DNA of 64,000 nt from positions 1 through 64,000 of the forward strand of contig NZ_JAUYTT010000002.1 in the NCBI RefSeq assembly GCF_030695035.1, written 5' to 3'. The notes beneath the pieces are model-generated. The model had not been told where the DNA came from. It worked only from the letters and a program-made list of their open reading frames with translations, and searched no databases. A program made the position numbers and the translations under genes. The stretch's first letter is position 1. Each line of letters starts with the position of its first letter. Origin of the DNA: Frigidibacter sp. GTDB lineage: Bacteria > Pseudomonadota > Alphaproteobacteria > Rhodobacterales > Rhodobacteraceae. This document shows, one piece after another, positions 10,163 through 19,315 of the stretch.

Positions 10163-10642
10163 ATGAAACTGAATGAACTCCGCGACAATCCCGGCGCAGC
10201 CAAGAAGCAAAAGCGCGTGGCGCGCGGCCCGGGTTCGGGCAAGGGCAAGACCGCAGGCCGCGGTATCAAGGGCCAGTCCTCGCGTTCGGGCGTGGCGCTT
10301 GGCGGCTACGAAGGCGGCCAGATGCCGCTGTATCGCCGCCTGCCGAAGCGCGGCTTCACCAAGCCGAATGCCAAGCATTATGCGGTCATCAACCTGGGCC
10401 TGATCCAGAAATTCATCGACGCAGGCAAGATCGACGCTTCGGTGGAAATCACCGAGGATCTGCTGGTCGCGTCTGGCCTCGTGCGTCGCAAGCTGGACGG
10501 TATCCGCGTTCTGGCCAAGGGTGAGGCGACCACCGCGCTGAACCTGTCGGTCACCGGCGCGTCGAAATCGGCGATCGAGGCGGTCGAGAAGGCCGGCGGT
10601 TCGCTGAAAGTGTCGGCACCCGTGGCGGCAGCGGCTGAATAA
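10163..10642 (+). CDS. rplO: 50S ribosomal protein L15
   Basis: L15 is a late-assembly 50S protein. The 159-residue product has [57 protein letters not shown] and [25 protein letters not shown] lies before the ATG at 10163; the upstream in-frame extension reads through the inserted small gene in another frame and is not real. secY follows after 105 bases. Confidence 0.97.
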   Translation: MKLNELRDNPGAAKKQKRVARGPGSGKGKTAGRGIKGQSSRSGVALGGYEGGQMPLYRRLPKRGFTKPNAKHYAVINLGLIQKFIDAGKIDASVEITEDLLVASGLVRRKLDGIRVLAKGEATTALNLSVTGASKSAIEAVEKAGGSLKVSAPVAAAAE

Positions 10643-10747
10643 GGTGTTGTGGGCGGCTGGTGTGCCGCTTACATAGACCTCAAGTTTTTCCAGGCGCCGC
10701 CGACCGGAAGACCGGTTCGGCGGCGCTGTCCATGAAAGAGACCGGAC

Positions 10748-12109
<1,362 letters not shown>

Positions 12110-12132
12110 AAAAACGGCGGGGGGACAAGCCA

Positions 12133-12798
12133 ATGGTCAACATCATTCTTCTGGGGCCTCCGGGCGCCGGCAAGGGCACGCAGGCCCGCCGTCTGGTCGA
12201 AGAGCGGGGCATGGTGCAGCTGTCGACGGGTGACATGCTGCGCGAGGCCCGCACCAGCGGCACCGACATGGGCAAGCGCGTTGCCGAGGTCATGGACCGC
12301 GGCGAGCTTGTCACTGACGAGATCGTGATCGGCCTCATCGAAGAAAAGATCGCGGCCGATACGGGGCAGGGCGGGGGTTTCATCTTCGACGGCTTCCCGC
12401 GCACCCTTCCGCAGGCCGACGCGCTTGGCGCGATGCTGACCCGCATGGGGCAGCGGCTGGACGCGGTCATCGAGATGCGGGTCGAGGATGAGGCGCTGGT
12501 CAGCCGCGTCTCTGGCCGCTTCACCTGCGGCAATTGCGGCGAGGTTTACCACGACGAAACCCGCCCGACGAAGGTTTCCGGCACCTGCGACGTGTGCGGG
12601 TCCACCGATCTGCGCCGCCGCGCCGATGACAATGCCGAAAGCCTCAAGCAGCGGCTGATGGAATATTACAAGAAGACCTCGCCGCTGATCGGCTATTACT
12701 ATGCTCAGGGTGATCTCTTCACCGTCGATGGCCTCGCCGAGATCGAGGAGGTCGCCAGCAAGATCGCGGGCGTCCTGGCGCAATCCGCCAGCAGCTGA
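12133..12798 (+). CDS. adk: Adenylate kinase, zinc-binding LID type
   Basis: Adk interconverts ATP, ADP and AMP (ATP + AMP = 2 ADP) in the cytoplasm. The 221-residue protein has the P-loop GPPGAGKGT at residues 7-15, the AMP-binding TGDMLREA, the [10 protein letters not shown] motif, and a full-length LID that carries four cysteines (CGNC and CDVC), the structural zinc form. The [11 protein letters not shown] segment follows. It lies between secY and rpsM with GGGGA upstream. Confidence 0.98.
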   Translation: MVNIILLGPPGAGKGTQARRLVEERGMVQLSTGDMLREARTSGTDMGKRVAEVMDRGELVTDEIVIGLIEEKIAADTGQGGGFIFDGFPRTLPQADALGAMLTRMGQRLDAVIEMRVEDEALVSRVSGRFTCGNCGEVYHDETRPTKVSGTCDVCGSTDLRRRADDNAESLKQRLMEYYKKTSPLIGYYYAQGDLFTVDGLAEIEEVASKIAGVLAQSASS

Positions 12799-12835
12799 CC
12801 CCGGGGCCGGCATCGCCGATCCCAGGCTACCTGCC

Positions 12836-12864
12836 TTGACGGCACTGAAAAATACCTCTAGGTC
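12836..12864 (+). promoter_or_regulatory. Candidate promoter upstream of rpsM
   Basis: TTGACG (12836-12841), a 17-base spacer and TAGGTC (12859-12864) lie in the 219-base adk-rpsM gap. The -35 is good and the -10 is poor. It could give independent transcription of rpsM-rpsK-rpoA-rplQ. Confidence 0.35.
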
Positions 12865-13017
12865 ACGGCGTCTCGTAAGAGAATCGTCTTGATCCGGCGG
12901 AATTTTCTTTTCACCGAATCAGGAAGACCAGATGCGGCCCGGTGGCACGATGCCTTCGGGCCTGCGTTGTGAAAAAAGGTTCCGGGGCTACGGAACCGCA
13001 ACGAAAGGACAGAACGC

Positions 13018-13386
13018 GTGGCACGTATTGCTGGCGTAAACATTCCCACCTCCAAGCGCGTCCCGATTGCGCTCACCTACATCACCGGCATCGGCAATAA
13101 CATTGCCGAGCAGATCTGCGAAGCCGTCAGCATCGACCGCACCCGCCGGGTGAACGAGCTGTCGGACGCAGAAGTGCTGGCGATCCGTGAGTATATCGAC
13201 GCCAACATCACCGTGGAAGGCGACCTGCGTCGTGCGACCACGATGAACATCAAGCGTCTGATGGACCTTGGCTGCTACCGCGGCCTGCGTCACCGCAAGA
13301 ACCTGCCGGTTCGCGGCCAGCGCACCCACACCAATGCTCGCACCCGCAAAGGCCCCGCAAAGGCCATCGCCGGCAAGAAGAAGTAA
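13018..13386 (+). CDS. rpsM: 30S ribosomal protein S13 (GTG start)
   Basis: S13 contacts S19 and the P-site tRNA and forms bridges to the 50S subunit. The 122-residue product has [20 protein letters not shown], the [10 protein letters not shown] helix-hairpin-helix, and [23 protein letters not shown] at 13018 is the start, with AAAGGA upstream. It begins the alpha operon here. Confidence 0.97.
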   Translation: MARIAGVNIPTSKRVPIALTYITGIGNNIAEQICEAVSIDRTRRVNELSDAEVLAIREYIDANITVEGDLRRATTMNIKRLMDLGCYRGLRHRKNLPVRGQRTHTNARTRKGPAKAIAGKKK

Positions 13387-13401
13387 GGGGAGGGTTCAGA
13401 T

Positions 13402-13791
13402 ATGGCTCGTGACAAGACCCGCATGAAGCGGAAAGAGCGCAAGAACATCGCCGCCGGCGTTGCGCATGTGAACTCGTCCTTCAACAACACCAAGATCCTG
13501 ATCTCGGACGTGCAGGGCAACGCGATTGCGTGGTCCTCCGCCGGCACGATGGGCTTCAAGGGCTCGCGTAAATCGACGCCCTATGCCGCCCAGATGGCTG
13601 CCGAGGATGCCGGCCGCAAGGCGCAGGAACATGGCGTGAAGACGATCGAAGTGGAAGTCCAAGGTCCGGGTTCGGGCCGCGAATCGGCGCTGCGTGCGCT
13701 GGCCGCCGTTGGCTTCAACATAACCTCGATCCGCGACGTGACCCCGATTGCCCACAATGGCTGCCGCCCGCCGAAACGCCGCCGGGTCTGA
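13402..13791 (+). CDS. rpsK: 30S ribosomal protein S11
   Basis: S11 sits in the 30S platform near the Shine-Dalgarno helix. The 129-residue protein carries [59 protein letters not shown] and the C-terminal [27 protein letters not shown] lies upstream. A strong hairpin follows the stop. Confidence 0.98.
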   Translation: MARDKTRMKRKERKNIAAGVAHVNSSFNNTKILISDVQGNAIAWSSAGTMGFKGSRKSTPYAAQMAAEDAGRKAQEHGVKTIEVEVQGPGSGRESALRALAAVGFNITSIRDVTPIAHNGCRPPKRRRV

Positions 13792-13800
13792 CAACCAGTT

Positions 13801-13847
13801 GCAAGCCCGGGCCGCGCGATCCAGCGCGGCCCGGGTTGCTTTCGTTT
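13801..13847 (+). terminator. Terminator-like hairpin between rpsK and rpoA
   Basis: Bases 13801-13817 can pair with 13824-13839 with one bulge (AGCCCGGGCCGCGC-type GC stem), followed by TTTCGTTTTT. It has the form of an intrinsic terminator but rpoA follows 62 bases later, so read-through or a second promoter is likely. Confidence 0.6.
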
Positions 13848-13908
13848 TTATCCTCGGGCGTTCCGGGCAAGCGGACATGGGTCCGGAACAAGTATGGAGG
13901 CAGAACGC

Positions 13909-14925
13909 ATGATCCACAAAAATTGGGCCGAACTGATCAAGCCCGCGCAGCTTGACGTGAAGGCTGGCAATGATCCGGCCCGCAAGGCAACCGTCATCGC
14001 CGAACCGCTGGAGCGGGGCTTCGGCCTGACGCTCGGCAACGCGCTGCGCCGGGTGCTGCTGTCCTCGCTGCAAGGCGCGGCGATCACCAGCGTGCAGATC
14101 GACAACGTGCTGCACGAGTTCTCCTCGGTCGCCGGTGTGCGTGAAGACGTCACCGATATCGTGCTGAACCTCAAGGGCGTCGCCCTGCGCATGGAGGTCG
14201 AGGGTCCGAAGCGCCTGTCGATCTCGGCCAAGGGGCCCGGCATCGTCACCGCCGGCGACATCTCGGAATCGAATGGTATCGAGGTCCTGAACAAGGATCA
14301 CGTGATCTGCCACCTCGACGACGGTGCCGACCTCTTCATGGAACTGACGGTCAACACCGGCAAGGGCTATGTCGCGGCCGACAAGAACCGTCCGGAAGAT
14401 GCGCCCATCGGCCTGATCCCGATCGACGCGATCTACTCGCCGGTCAAGAAGGTCAGCTACGAAGTGCAGCCCACCCGCGAGGGCCAGGTGCTGGACTATG
14501 ACAAGCTGACCATCAAGCTGGAAACCGATGGCTCGCTGACCCCCGAAGATGCGGTGGCCTATGCCGCCCGCATCCTGCAGGACCAGCTGGCGGTGTTCGT
14601 GAACTTCGACGAGCCGGAATCGGCCACCCGCCATGACGTGGAAGACGGGCTGGAGTTCAACCCGCTGCTGCTCAAGAAGGTGGACGAGCTGGAACTGTCG
14701 GTGCGTTCGGCGAACTGCCTGAAGAACGACAACATCGTCTATATCGGCGATCTGATCCAGAAGACCGAAGCCGAGATGCTGCGCACCCCGAACTTCGGCC
14801 GCAAGTCGCTGAACGAGATCAAGGAAGTCCTGTCCTCGATGGGTCTGCACCTTGGCATGGAAGTCGAAGACTGGCCGCCGGAAAACATCGAAGACCTGGC
14901 CAAGCGCTTCGAAGACCAGTTCTGA
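13909..14925 (+). CDS. rpoA: RNA polymerase alpha subunit
   Basis: RpoA dimerises to nucleate RNA polymerase; its C-terminal domain binds UP elements and activators. The 338-residue product has the N-terminal assembly domain ([40 protein letters not shown]) and the C-terminal domain ([38 protein letters not shown]). The ATG at 13909 ([12 protein letters not shown]) is chosen because GGAGG at 13896-13900 is well spaced for it; the in-frame ATG at 13894 would overlap that site. Confidence 0.98.
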   Translation: MIHKNWAELIKPAQLDVKAGNDPARKATVIAEPLERGFGLTLGNALRRVLLSSLQGAAITSVQIDNVLHEFSSVAGVREDVTDIVLNLKGVALRMEVEGPKRLSISAKGPGIVTAGDISESNGIEVLNKDHVICHLDDGADLFMELTVNTGKGYVAADKNRPEDAPIGLIPIDAIYSPVKKVSYEVQPTREGQVLDYDKLTIKLETDGSLTPEDAVAYAARILQDQLAVFVNFDEPESATRHDVEDGLEFNPLLLKKVDELELSVRSANCLKNDNIVYIGDLIQKTEAEMLRTPNFGRKSLNEIKEVLSSMGLHLGMEVEDWPPENIEDLAKRFEDQF

Positions 14926-15075
14926 TCTGGACAATTCCGGGGGCCGTCGCTAGATGGCCCCCACTAAAGACAAATGCCCGGAATGCCGGGGAATGACTGG
15001 GCCCAAAGCCCCAAGGTGAGCCGCCCGAACGCAGGGTGAGCCGGACAAAGCAAAACAGAAGATAGGAGACACATC

Positions 15076-15495
15076 ATGCGTCACGCCAGTGGCTACCGCA
15101 AACTGAACCGCACCCATGAACACCGCAAGGCGATGTTCTCGAACATGTGCGGCTCGCTGATCGAGCACGAGCAGATCAAGACGACCCTGCCGAAGGCCAA
15201 GGAACTGCGCCCGATCATCGAGAAGATGATCACGCTTGCCAAGCGCGGCGACCTGCACGCCCGCCGTCAGGCCGCGTCCATGCTCAAGCAGGACAAGGAC
15301 GTCATCAAGCTGTTCGACGTTCTGGCAGCCCGCTACAAGGACCGCGCCGGCGGCTATACCCGTGTGCTGAAAGCGGGCTTCCGCTATGGCGACATGGCCC
15401 CGATGGCGATCATCGAATTCGTGGAACGCGACACCTCGGCCAAGGGCGCCGCGGACCGCGCCCGCGTCGAAGCCGAGGAAGCCGCGAACGCCTAA
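15076..15495 (+). CDS. rplQ: 50S ribosomal protein L17
   Basis: L17 is a 50S protein near the tunnel exit. The 139-residue product starts [20 protein letters not shown] and continues [19 protein letters not shown] and [20 protein letters not shown]. It has a short Ala/Glu-rich C-terminus. GATAGGAGA lies upstream. It closes the ribosomal cluster and is followed by a strong terminator. Confidence 0.98.
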   Translation: MRHASGYRKLNRTHEHRKAMFSNMCGSLIEHEQIKTTLPKAKELRPIIEKMITLAKRGDLHARRQAASMLKQDKDVIKLFDVLAARYKDRAGGYTRVLKAGFRYGDMAPMAIIEFVERDTSAKGAADRARVEAEEAANA

Positions 15496-15520
15496 GCGCT
15501 TCCCCGCTGACCGAATAAGC

Positions 15521-15549
15521 AAAGACCCCGCCGATTGGCGGGGTCTTTT
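15521..15549 (+). terminator. Terminator of the ribosomal cluster
   Basis: A 12-bp perfect stem (15521-15532 with 15537-15548) closes a GATT loop and runs into TTTT. It lies 26 bases after the rplQ stop. Confidence 0.85.
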
Positions 15550-15599
15550 GCATTACGGAGGGCTTAGTTGACGCAACGATACCCGCGTGCAGCGGGGCC

Positions 15600-15776
15600 T
15601 CAGTTCGGCTCCGCGCGCAGTGGGCGCAGCTCGCCCTCGACCCGCGTAGCAACGCGCTCGATCATCTCGGCAAGCTGGGCATCGCCAACCGGCGTTGCCC
15701 CCAGAAATTCCAGCAGATCGCCGCGGGCGGCATCGGGCAGTCGCATCAGTCGGGTAAACAGGCTTGGATCAATCAT
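15600..15776 (-). CDS. Possible small helical protein divergent from luxR
   Basis: A 58-residue minus-strand frame starts MIDPSLFTRLMRLPDAARGD and ends with a charged helix. I do not recognise it. Support: it faces away from luxR, and the minus strand has a plausible promoter (TTGCCC at 15843-15848, 16-base spacer, TAAATT at 15821-15826). Against: no good ribosome-binding site, and the length is short. Confidence 0.35.
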   Translation of the reverse strand: MIDPSLFTRLMRLPDAARGDLLEFLGATPVGDAQLAEMIERVATRVEGELRPLRAEPN

Positions 15777-15829
15777 ACGCACGGGGTGATTCCATAAGTT
15801 TTGGGTGTAGCGCGCTTCACAATTTACGG

Positions 15830-15858
15830 TTGACGGGGTTCCGGGCAACTTGTCTAAA
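15830..15858 (+). promoter_or_regulatory. Candidate sigma-70 promoter of luxR
   Basis: TTGACG (15830-15835), exactly 17 bases, then TCTAAA (15853-15858). A transcript would begin near 15865, after the first in-frame ATG (15864), which supports the start at 15885. A divergent minus-strand promoter overlaps the same interval. Confidence 0.55.
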
Positions 15859-15867
15859 AAGACATGT
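15848..15867. promoter_or_regulatory. 20-bp palindrome over the luxR -10 (candidate operator)
   Basis: ACTTGTCT-AAAA-AGACATGT has arms that match at 7 of 8 positions and has the length of a lux box. It covers the -10 and the expected start of the luxR transcript, so bound protein would repress. It does not match the classical lux box sequence. Confidence 0.4.
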
Positions 15868-15884
15868 CCAAAGGATTAACCGAG

Positions 15885-16496
15885 ATGTCCGTCAAGTCGG
15901 GAATCGACCTGCAACTTCAACATCTCACGCGGCTTGCCACGTCGGGGTATTTCGTCGGGCTGCATATCCGCTTCGCTGCGCCGCTCATGCTGTTCCAGAC
16001 CTACCGGCAGGACTGGACCGACCATTACACCGACAATGGCTATGCGCTGCGCGACCCGATGATCGCCTGGGGCTTCTCCACCACCGGCGCGACAAGGTGG
16101 AGCGAGATGCCCGTTCCCGACACGTTCGGGATTCTCAAAGAGGCGGCCAGCTTTGGACTGGTCTATGGCGCCGCTGTATCTTGCGGCGAAATTTCGTCGC
16201 GCACGATCGCCGGCATTGCCCGCGATGATCGGGAATTCACCGATGACGAGCTGACCCGGATCGAAACGATCGTGTTGCAATTGCACGATATGACCGAACC
16301 GCCGGAAAGCCTGACGCCGGCCCAGATTCAAGCCCTGCGGCTGATCGCGGCAGGAGACAGGCACGCGGCCGCAGCTGCAAAGTTGGGAATCTCGGAAAGT
16401 GCGCTGAAAGCCCGCCTCAACGCGGCTCGGCAGCGGCTTCTGGCGCGGACAACTGCCGAGGCGATCCAGCGGGCCAAGGACTACCGGCTGCTCTGA
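15885..16496 (+). CDS. LuxR-family quorum-sensing regulator
   Basis: The product has an N-terminal acyl-homoserine-lactone-binding domain and a C-terminal helix-turn-helix. Counting from the upstream ATG at 15864, expected ligand-pocket residues can be seen as W51, Y55, D64-P65 and W79, matching the W-x3-Y ... D ... W pattern of TraR/LuxR. The C-terminal part starts SLTPAQIQALRLIAAGD and contains ISESALKARLNAARQRL, a divergent form of the usual recognition helix. The ATG at 15885 has AAGGA 9 bases upstream and is preferred (203 residues); the one at 15864 would be leaderless (210 residues). luxI follows 71 bases after the stop, so this is probably its cognate sensor. Confidence 0.9.
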   Translation: MSVKSGIDLQLQHLTRLATSGYFVGLHIRFAAPLMLFQTYRQDWTDHYTDNGYALRDPMIAWGFSTTGATRWSEMPVPDTFGILKEAASFGLVYGAAVSCGEISSRTIAGIARDDREFTDDELTRIETIVLQLHDMTEPPESLTPAQIQALRLIAAGDRHAAAAAKLGISESALKARLNAARQRLLARTTAEAIQRAKDYRLL

Positions 16497-16525
16497 TCGC
16501 TTTACCGTCTCCTCCGATTGGCTGC

Positions 16526-16542
16526 AGGAACACCAAGTTCCT
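16526..16542. promoter_or_regulatory. 17-bp palindrome upstream of luxI
   Basis: AGGAAC-ACCAA-GTTCCT is a perfect 6-bp inverted repeat with a 5-base spacer, in the 71-base luxR-luxI gap, ending 25 bases before the luxI ATG. It could be an operator for the adjacent LuxR or a small mRNA hairpin before luxI. Confidence 0.35.
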
Positions 16543-16567
16543 CAACCCCAACCTGGAGACTATGACG

Positions 16568-17155
16568 ATGCAGACCACGACCCTTTCTTTTGCGAACATG
16601 CACACCCACGGCGAACTTCTGGCCAACATCCTGCGGGCCCGGCGCCAGTCCTTCATCGTGCAGAACAAATGGGATCTGCCCGAGGCGATGGGCATGGAGT
16701 ACGACCAGTACGACACCCCCGCCAGCCGCTGGATCGCGGTGCATGAATTTGGCGAGGTGCTGGCCGGGATCCGGCTGACCCCGACCACCGCCCGCTGCGG
16801 GATCTACAGCTACATGATCCGTGACGCGCAGCGCGGGCTGCTTGATTCCATCCCGTCGGACCTTCTCTATTACGAAGCGCCCGTGCAGGAGAACGTCTGG
16901 GAATCGAGCCGGGTGTTCGTGTCCCACAGCACCCCGATGAACCTGCGGCGCCGGGTGCACGCCCATCTCATCACCGAGATGACCAAATCGGCGCGTGAGC
17001 TTGGGGCAACCCGGGTGCTGGGGCTGATCCCGGCAAACTGGCCGCGTTGGGCACCGCGTTGCGGGCTCGACATGCAGGCGGCGGGCCGGGTGATGAACAT
17101 CGACGCGCTGGATAACCAATGCGTGTCGATCGACCTGACCACCAACCTGCACTGA
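16568..17155 (+). CDS. Acyl-homoserine-lactone synthase (LuxI family)
   Basis: LuxI enzymes join an acyl chain from acyl-ACP to S-adenosylmethionine to make the autoinducer. The 195-residue protein shows the N-terminal family pattern RRQSFIVQNKWDLP (R, F, W), the acidic pair in EYDQYDTP, the SAM-site stretch GIRLTPTTA, and the ESSRVFVS segment with the conserved E and R. GGAG at 16555-16558 is 9 bases from the ATG at 16568; the ATG at 16562 is only 3 bases away and less likely. It directly follows the luxR gene. Acyl-chain specificity cannot be read from the sequence. Confidence 0.93.
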   Translation: MQTTTLSFANMHTHGELLANILRARRQSFIVQNKWDLPEAMGMEYDQYDTPASRWIAVHEFGEVLAGIRLTPTTARCGIYSYMIRDAQRGLLDSIPSDLLYYEAPVQENVWESSRVFVSHSTPMNLRRRVHAHLITEMTKSARELGATRVLGLIPANWPRWAPRCGLDMQAAGRVMNIDALDNQCVSIDLTTNLH

Positions 17156-17244
17156 ACCCCTCGGCGCCCCCGGTTGCAGCTCCGGGGGCCCCGCCTCCCC
17201 ATCGCCCGCTTTTCCTCGCCCCCTTGCGGGCGTAGGGTGCGGCC

Positions 17245-18561
17245 ATGGCCGATCTCTTCGACACCCCAGACACTGTCCCATCCTCCGGCAAGCCCGCCCC
17301 GCGGCCGCTGGCCGACCGTATCCGCCCGGCGAGCATTGCCGAGGTGATCGGTCAGGCGCATGTGCTTGGCCCCGAAGGCCCGCTGGGGGCGATGCTGAAT
17401 GCGGGCTCGCTGTCTTCGCTGATCCTCTGGGGCCCGCCCGGCGTCGGCAAGACCACCATCGCCCGGTTGCTGGCCGACCGCACCGACCTGCATTTCATCC
17501 AGATCAGCGCCATCTTCACCGGCGTGCCCGACCTGAAGAAGGTGTTCGAGGCCGCCCGCCTGCGCCGGTCCCAAGGCCGTGGGACGTTGCTGTTCGTCGA
17601 TGAGATCCACCGCTTCAACAAGGCGCAGCAGGACGGCTTCCTGCCCTATATGGAGGATGGCACCATCCTTCTGGTCGGCGCCACCACCGAGAACCCGAGC
17701 TTCGAGCTGAACGCCGCGCTTCTCAGCCGCGCGCAGGTGATCGTGCTGGAACGGCTGTCGCTGGCCGATCTCGAACGCCTCGCGCAGCGCGCCGAGCAGG
17801 TGCTGGCCCGCCCGCTGCCGCTGACCGCACATGCCCGCGAGGCGCTGCTGGAGATGGCCGATGGCGATGGCCGCGCGCTCCTGAACCTCGTCGAGCAGGT
17901 CATGGCCTGGAAACTGCCCGCCCCGCTCGATACCGAGGCGCTGGCGGCGCGGCTGATGCGGCGTGCGGCGAAATACGACAAGTCGGGGGATGAGCATTAC
18001 AACCTCATCTCCGCCCTGCACAAATCGGTGCGCGGCTCCGATCCCGATGCCGCGCTCTACTGGTTCGCCCGGATGCTGGAGGGCGGCGAGGATCCGCGCT
18101 TCCTCGCCCGTCGGCTGGTGCGGATGTCGGTCGAGGATATCGGGCTTGCCGATCCGCAATGCCAGACCGTCTGCCTGCATGCCTGGGAGACGTTCGAGCG
18201 CCTTGGCAGCCCCGAGGGCGAGCTGGCGTTGGCGCAGGCGGTGATCTACCTCGCGCTCGCGCCCAAGTCGAACGCCGGCTACGTCGCCTACAAGGCGGCA
18301 AGGGCCGAGGCGCGGCGCACCGGGTCGGAGCCGCCGCCCAAGCATATCCTGAACGCGCCCACCAAGCTGATGAAGGGGCAGGGCTATGGCGAGGGCTATG
18401 CCTATGACCATGACGCCGAGGACGGGTTTTCCGGGCAGAACTACTTCCCCGAAACCATGCGCCGCCCGGTCCTCTATCAGCCGGTCGAGCGCGGGTTCGA
18501 GCGTGACCTGAAGAAGCGGCTGGAGTGGTTCACCAAGCTGCGGGAGAAGCGGGGGAGCTGA
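17245..18561 (+). CDS. rarA: Replication-associated AAA ATPase RarA/MgsA
   Basis: RarA is a clamp-loader-like ATPase that acts at stalled forks and interacts with SSB. The 438-residue protein has the Walker A GPPGVGKTT, Walker B LLFVDEIHRFNKAQQD, sensor 1 GATTENPSFELNAALLSR, and the C-terminal MgsA domain (KYDKSGDEHYNLISALHKS, RMSVEDIGLADPQ, EGELALAQAVIYLA, NYFPE). A short conserved N-terminus (MADLFDTP) resembles an SSB- or clamp-contacting peptide. Length is normal for the family. Confidence 0.95.
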   Translation: MADLFDTPDTVPSSGKPAPRPLADRIRPASIAEVIGQAHVLGPEGPLGAMLNAGSLSSLILWGPPGVGKTTIARLLADRTDLHFIQISAIFTGVPDLKKVFEAARLRRSQGRGTLLFVDEIHRFNKAQQDGFLPYMEDGTILLVGATTENPSFELNAALLSRAQVIVLERLSLADLERLAQRAEQVLARPLPLTAHAREALLEMADGDGRALLNLVEQVMAWKLPAPLDTEALAARLMRRAAKYDKSGDEHYNLISALHKSVRGSDPDAALYWFARMLEGGEDPRFLARRLVRMSVEDIGLADPQCQTVCLHAWETFERLGSPEGELALAQAVIYLALAPKSNAGYVAYKAARAEARRTGSEPPPKHILNAPTKLMKGQGYGEGYAYDHDAEDGFSGQNYFPETMRRPVLYQPVERGFERDLKKRLEWFTKLREKRGS

Positions 18562-18937
18562 GCCACCCCGCTCGACACTCGCGCCCCTTTTCCCACCTCT
18601 CATGTCGGGCGGAAACAGGCGAGGCACTGCCTCGCCCCGCCCGCGCGCAACGGATGCACCCAGAGCCACCGGCAACAAGAGACCGAATGAGGACAGCGCC
18701 CGACCTGGCGGGCGAGAAGCGCCCGCCGAGGGCGGGGCGGGCGCTGGCCGGGCCCTTGAGGCCCGTCCGGTGTGGTTGAAAGGGCGCGACGTGGCGAAGG
18801 CGATAGCCTTCGCCAATGGGAGGGTGTCAGAAGAGAGCCAGCCGAAGCCCCCCCCCTCGCCATTCCCACCCACACAACCAACCCCTCCCCGCCCTTGCCC
18901 GGTTGACTTTCCCACCGTTCCACATGACAGAGACGCC
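18562..18937. repeat. Hairpin-rich non-coding gap between rarA and crcB
   Basis: No gene is supported in these 376 bases. They hold at least three strong inverted repeats: a two-tier hairpin at 18606-18643 (arms 18606-18612/18637-18643 and 18618-18624/18630-18636), an 8-bp stem at 18707-18727, and a perfect 9-bp stem with GATA loop at 18793-18814. A long plus-strand frame fused to crcB crosses the region but has biased low-complexity composition. The pattern suggests an intergenic repeat element; genome-wide copies cannot be checked here. Confidence 0.5.
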
Positions 18938-19315
18938 ATGATCCAGACCCTTTTCCAGGTGGCGCTCGGCGGCGCCCTCGGTGCTTCGGCCCGCTATCTG
19001 ACCAATGTCGGCGTCTTGAGGCTGGCCGGCCCCGGTTTCCCCTGGGCCACCATCACCGTCAACGTCGTGGGCTCGTTCCTGATGGGCGTGCTGGTGATCG
19101 CGCTGGCCGAGACCCTTGGCAACCGCTACGCGCCCTTCCTGATGACCGGCATCCTCGGCGGCTTCACCACCTTCTCGGCCTTCTCGCTCGATGCGGTTAC
19201 CCTCTGGGAAGGCGGGCGGCCCGAACTGGCCGCCGCCTATGTCGGCGGCTCGGTTCTCCTCTCCATCGCGGCGCTGGTCGCCGGTCTCTTCATCGCACGC
19301 GGGGTATTGGCATGA
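18938..19315 (+). CDS. crcB: Fluoride ion channel CrcB/Fluc
   Basis: CrcB dimers export fluoride across the inner membrane. The 125-residue product has four hydrophobic segments, GGALGASARYLTN at the start, TITVNVVGSFLMGV with the conserved Asn, and the GILGGFTTFSAFSLD signature. The start at 18938 gives the typical beginning MIQTLFQVALGG; no strong ribosome-binding site was seen. The stop overlaps the next gene by four bases. Confidence 0.94.
   Translation: MIQTLFQVALGGALGASARYLTNVGVLRLAGPGFPWATITVNVVGSFLMGVLVIALAETLGNRYAPFLMTGILGGFTTFSAFSLDAVTLWEGGRPELAAAYVGGSVLLSIAALVAGLFIARGVLA

Noticed and set aside
15848-15867. Canonical lux box
   Set aside because: The palindrome has the right length but no similarity to ACCTGTAGGATCGTACAGGT; only a generic operator role is proposed.
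18793-18814. Fluoride (crcB) riboswitch
   Set aside because: The hairpin near 18.8 kb lacks the conserved GGNGAUGG and UGAUGGC elements; it is a simple inverted repeat.
16870-18939. 689-residue minus-strand frame opposite rarA
   Set aside because: It is antisense to rarA and luxI, which have clear motifs; the composition is Ala/Gly/Arg-rich shadow coding.
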